From: Trichocoleus desertorum NBK24
Lineage (GTDB): Bacteria; Cyanobacteriota; Cyanobacteriia; FACHB-46
Reading direction: 5' to 3'
Length of the DNA: 64,000 nucleotides
Assembly (NCBI RefSeq): GCF_030409055.1
Contig: NZ_CP116619.1
Span: 4,751,128 to 4,815,127 of the forward strand
Every line of letters begins with the position of its first letter. The stretch's first letter is position 1. Of the stretch, positions 63,191 through 64,000 are shown piece after piece. Below the pieces are notes generated by a model. The model was not told where the DNA came from. It saw nothing but the letters and a program-made list of their open reading frames with translations, and ran no database searches. A program made the translations under genes and the position numbers.

Positions 63191-63682
63191 ATGGGCATGG
63201 ATGCAAGCAAATGCCGGGAGATTGTGGATGCCAACATCCTCAAGATGATGCGTCAGCTCGGTGTGCAGGCTTGGAGGGTTTCAGTTTTGTATGAGCCTGC
63301 TGGCAATAATCCGAACTGGGTTGCCTCATGCTTGACCAACCTGCCCTATCAGCGGGCCACAATTCGAATTGACCCACAGATGGCTGAGAGTGAAGAGGAC
63401 GTTCTTGACTCATTGCGCCATGAATTAATCCATGTGCTTCTGGCACCTCTCGACGCCTACCGAGATTTAGTTACCAGCAATATTGAAGCTGACAGCTCGA
63501 TGGATGCAGCTGAAAGTCGAGCTTGGACTATGGCGATCGAAACTTGCGTGCTGGCAGTAGAACGGATCTTTGACTGGGGTTTGGACTTGAAGCCAGGTCA
63601 GTCAATGCCAGTGGCAGTAGAGCCAGCGACTGAGGAGAAGCCAGTTAAAGAGAAGCGATCGCGCAAATCTAGGAGTAAGTAG
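63191..63682 (+). CDS. Zincin-like protein with HExxH motif (163 aa)
   Basis: MGMDASKCREIVDANILKMM begins a protein with EEDVLDSLRHELIHVLLAPL, whose HELIH is the zinc-binding motif of metallopeptidases, and a downstream acidic helix that might give the third ligand. The tail is basic (EKRSRKSRSK). It lies in the head cluster, where a protease could mature the prohead. ATG 63191 is chosen; ATG 63197 is close. Peptidase activity is inferred. Confidence 0.72.
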   Translation: MGMDASKCREIVDANILKMMRQLGVQAWRVSVLYEPAGNNPNWVASCLTNLPYQRATIRIDPQMAESEEDVLDSLRHELIHVLLAPLDAYRDLVTSNIEADSSMDAAESRAWTMAIETCVLAVERIFDWGLDLKPGQSMPVAVEPATEEKPVKEKRSRKSRSK

Positions 63683-63690
63683 TTAATACA

Positions 63691-63873
63691 ATGCTGGATT
63701 TCATGACTTGGCTTTTTTTGGGGCTAGCTTCAGCCAAGTGGTTGCACGCCCTCGTCTGGTTCTTGGCTCATGCTCAGTGGCAATCCGCGATCGCTGCCCT
63801 TCTTATCTTGTTGCTATTGGAATGGACAGCCACTCGGTTGTGGCACGCACAACGCAAATCTAAAAGCAAATAG
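63691..63873 (+). CDS. Small membrane protein B (60 aa)
   Basis: MLDFMTWLFLGLASAKWLHA and FLAHAQWQSAIAALLILLLL; two hydrophobic helices and a basic tail (HAQRKSKSK). A paralog of protein A at 63018. A terminator follows. Confidence 0.65.
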   Translation: MLDFMTWLFLGLASAKWLHALVWFLAHAQWQSAIAALLILLLLEWTATRLWHAQRKSKSK

Positions 63874-63893
63874 CCAACTCCACACCATTGCAG

Positions 63894-63917
63894 AGCAGGG
63901 TTTTGGCCCTGCTTTTT
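63894..63917 (+). terminator. Rho-independent terminator in the head cluster
   Basis: AGCAGGG and CCCTGCT form a 7-bp stem with a 6-base loop, then TTTT. Confidence 0.85.
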
Positions 63918-63940
63918 AATTAGAGCGAGCCGTGAAGAGA

Positions 63941-64000
63941 ATGCTGGGGTTTAGGGATGCCTTCATGTCAGTGAGTATCGATCACTGGGCTTCTTATTTG
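63941..64000 (+). CDS. Possible start of a further gene, cut by the window edge
   Basis: ATG 63941 (or 63965) opens a frame with MSVSIDHWASYL that runs to the edge. Too short to name. No clear ribosome site precedes it. Confidence 0.3.
   Translation, partial: MLGFRDAFMSVSIDHWASYL

Overview
The window is cyanobacterial DNA. The octamer GCGATCGC (HIP1) and partial forms of it occur throughout, and the left flank carries cyanobacterial housekeeping genes: the 3' part of glyQ, a DUF4079 membrane protein, and a ComEC-type DNA uptake channel. I cannot name the species; a filamentous cyanobacterium is a reasonable guess.

From a tRNA-Ser(CGA) gene at 3725-3809 to the right edge, almost everything looks like one large integrated prophage or phage-derived element. 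A tyrosine integrase (3936-5048) starts about 125 bp after the tRNA, and an excisionase-like gene lies convergent with it. The right end is outside the window. From 5020 to 15838 a tightly coupled minus-strand operon carries DNA-metabolism genes: a DnaQ-like exonuclease, a small protein ending in an SSB-like tip, a KOW-repeat/ParB-like protein, AlkB, an ASCH-like protein, and a replication-initiator-like protein with iteron-like repeats inside its gene. The operon starts at an operator array facing a two-HTH XRE regulator (15989-16618).

From 16.6 to 23.2 kb lies a patchwork of small accessory genes: two tandem paralogs, a membrane-anchored pentapeptide-repeat protein between direct repeats, a MerR-like regulator, and a second XRE repressor with its own operators. 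From 23.4 to 33.7 kb a plus-strand operon encodes a Rad52-like annealase, many small membrane proteins, and an FtsK-type ATPase fused to an HNH domain. From 33.8 to 40.3 kb are a DNA-binding protein with TGGAC repeats in its own gene, a DUF3102 protein, a phage-borne sigma factor, a second tyrosine recombinase and an HU protein.

The head-packaging module begins with terS-terL (40482-42232) and resumes with portal, MuF-like and scaffold-like genes at 59418-63015. Between them sit about 17 kb of cargo: an AbiTii gene, a HAD-like protein, a lone tnpB, a regular array of covarying palindromes, a duplicated copy of the 23.5-24.5 kb gene module, a second regulator/initiator-like cluster, and a probable defence module. 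That module has an N4C/N6A DNA methyltransferase, a 1469-residue PD-(D/E)XK nuclease-SF1 helicase, and a nearby RNxxxH (HEPN-like) protein.

The strongest candidates for undescribed biology are this methylase/nuclease-helicase/HEPN cluster in the terL-portal gap, the palindrome array at 46.6-46.8 kb together with dispersed copies of related palindromes, and the FtsK-HNH fusion.
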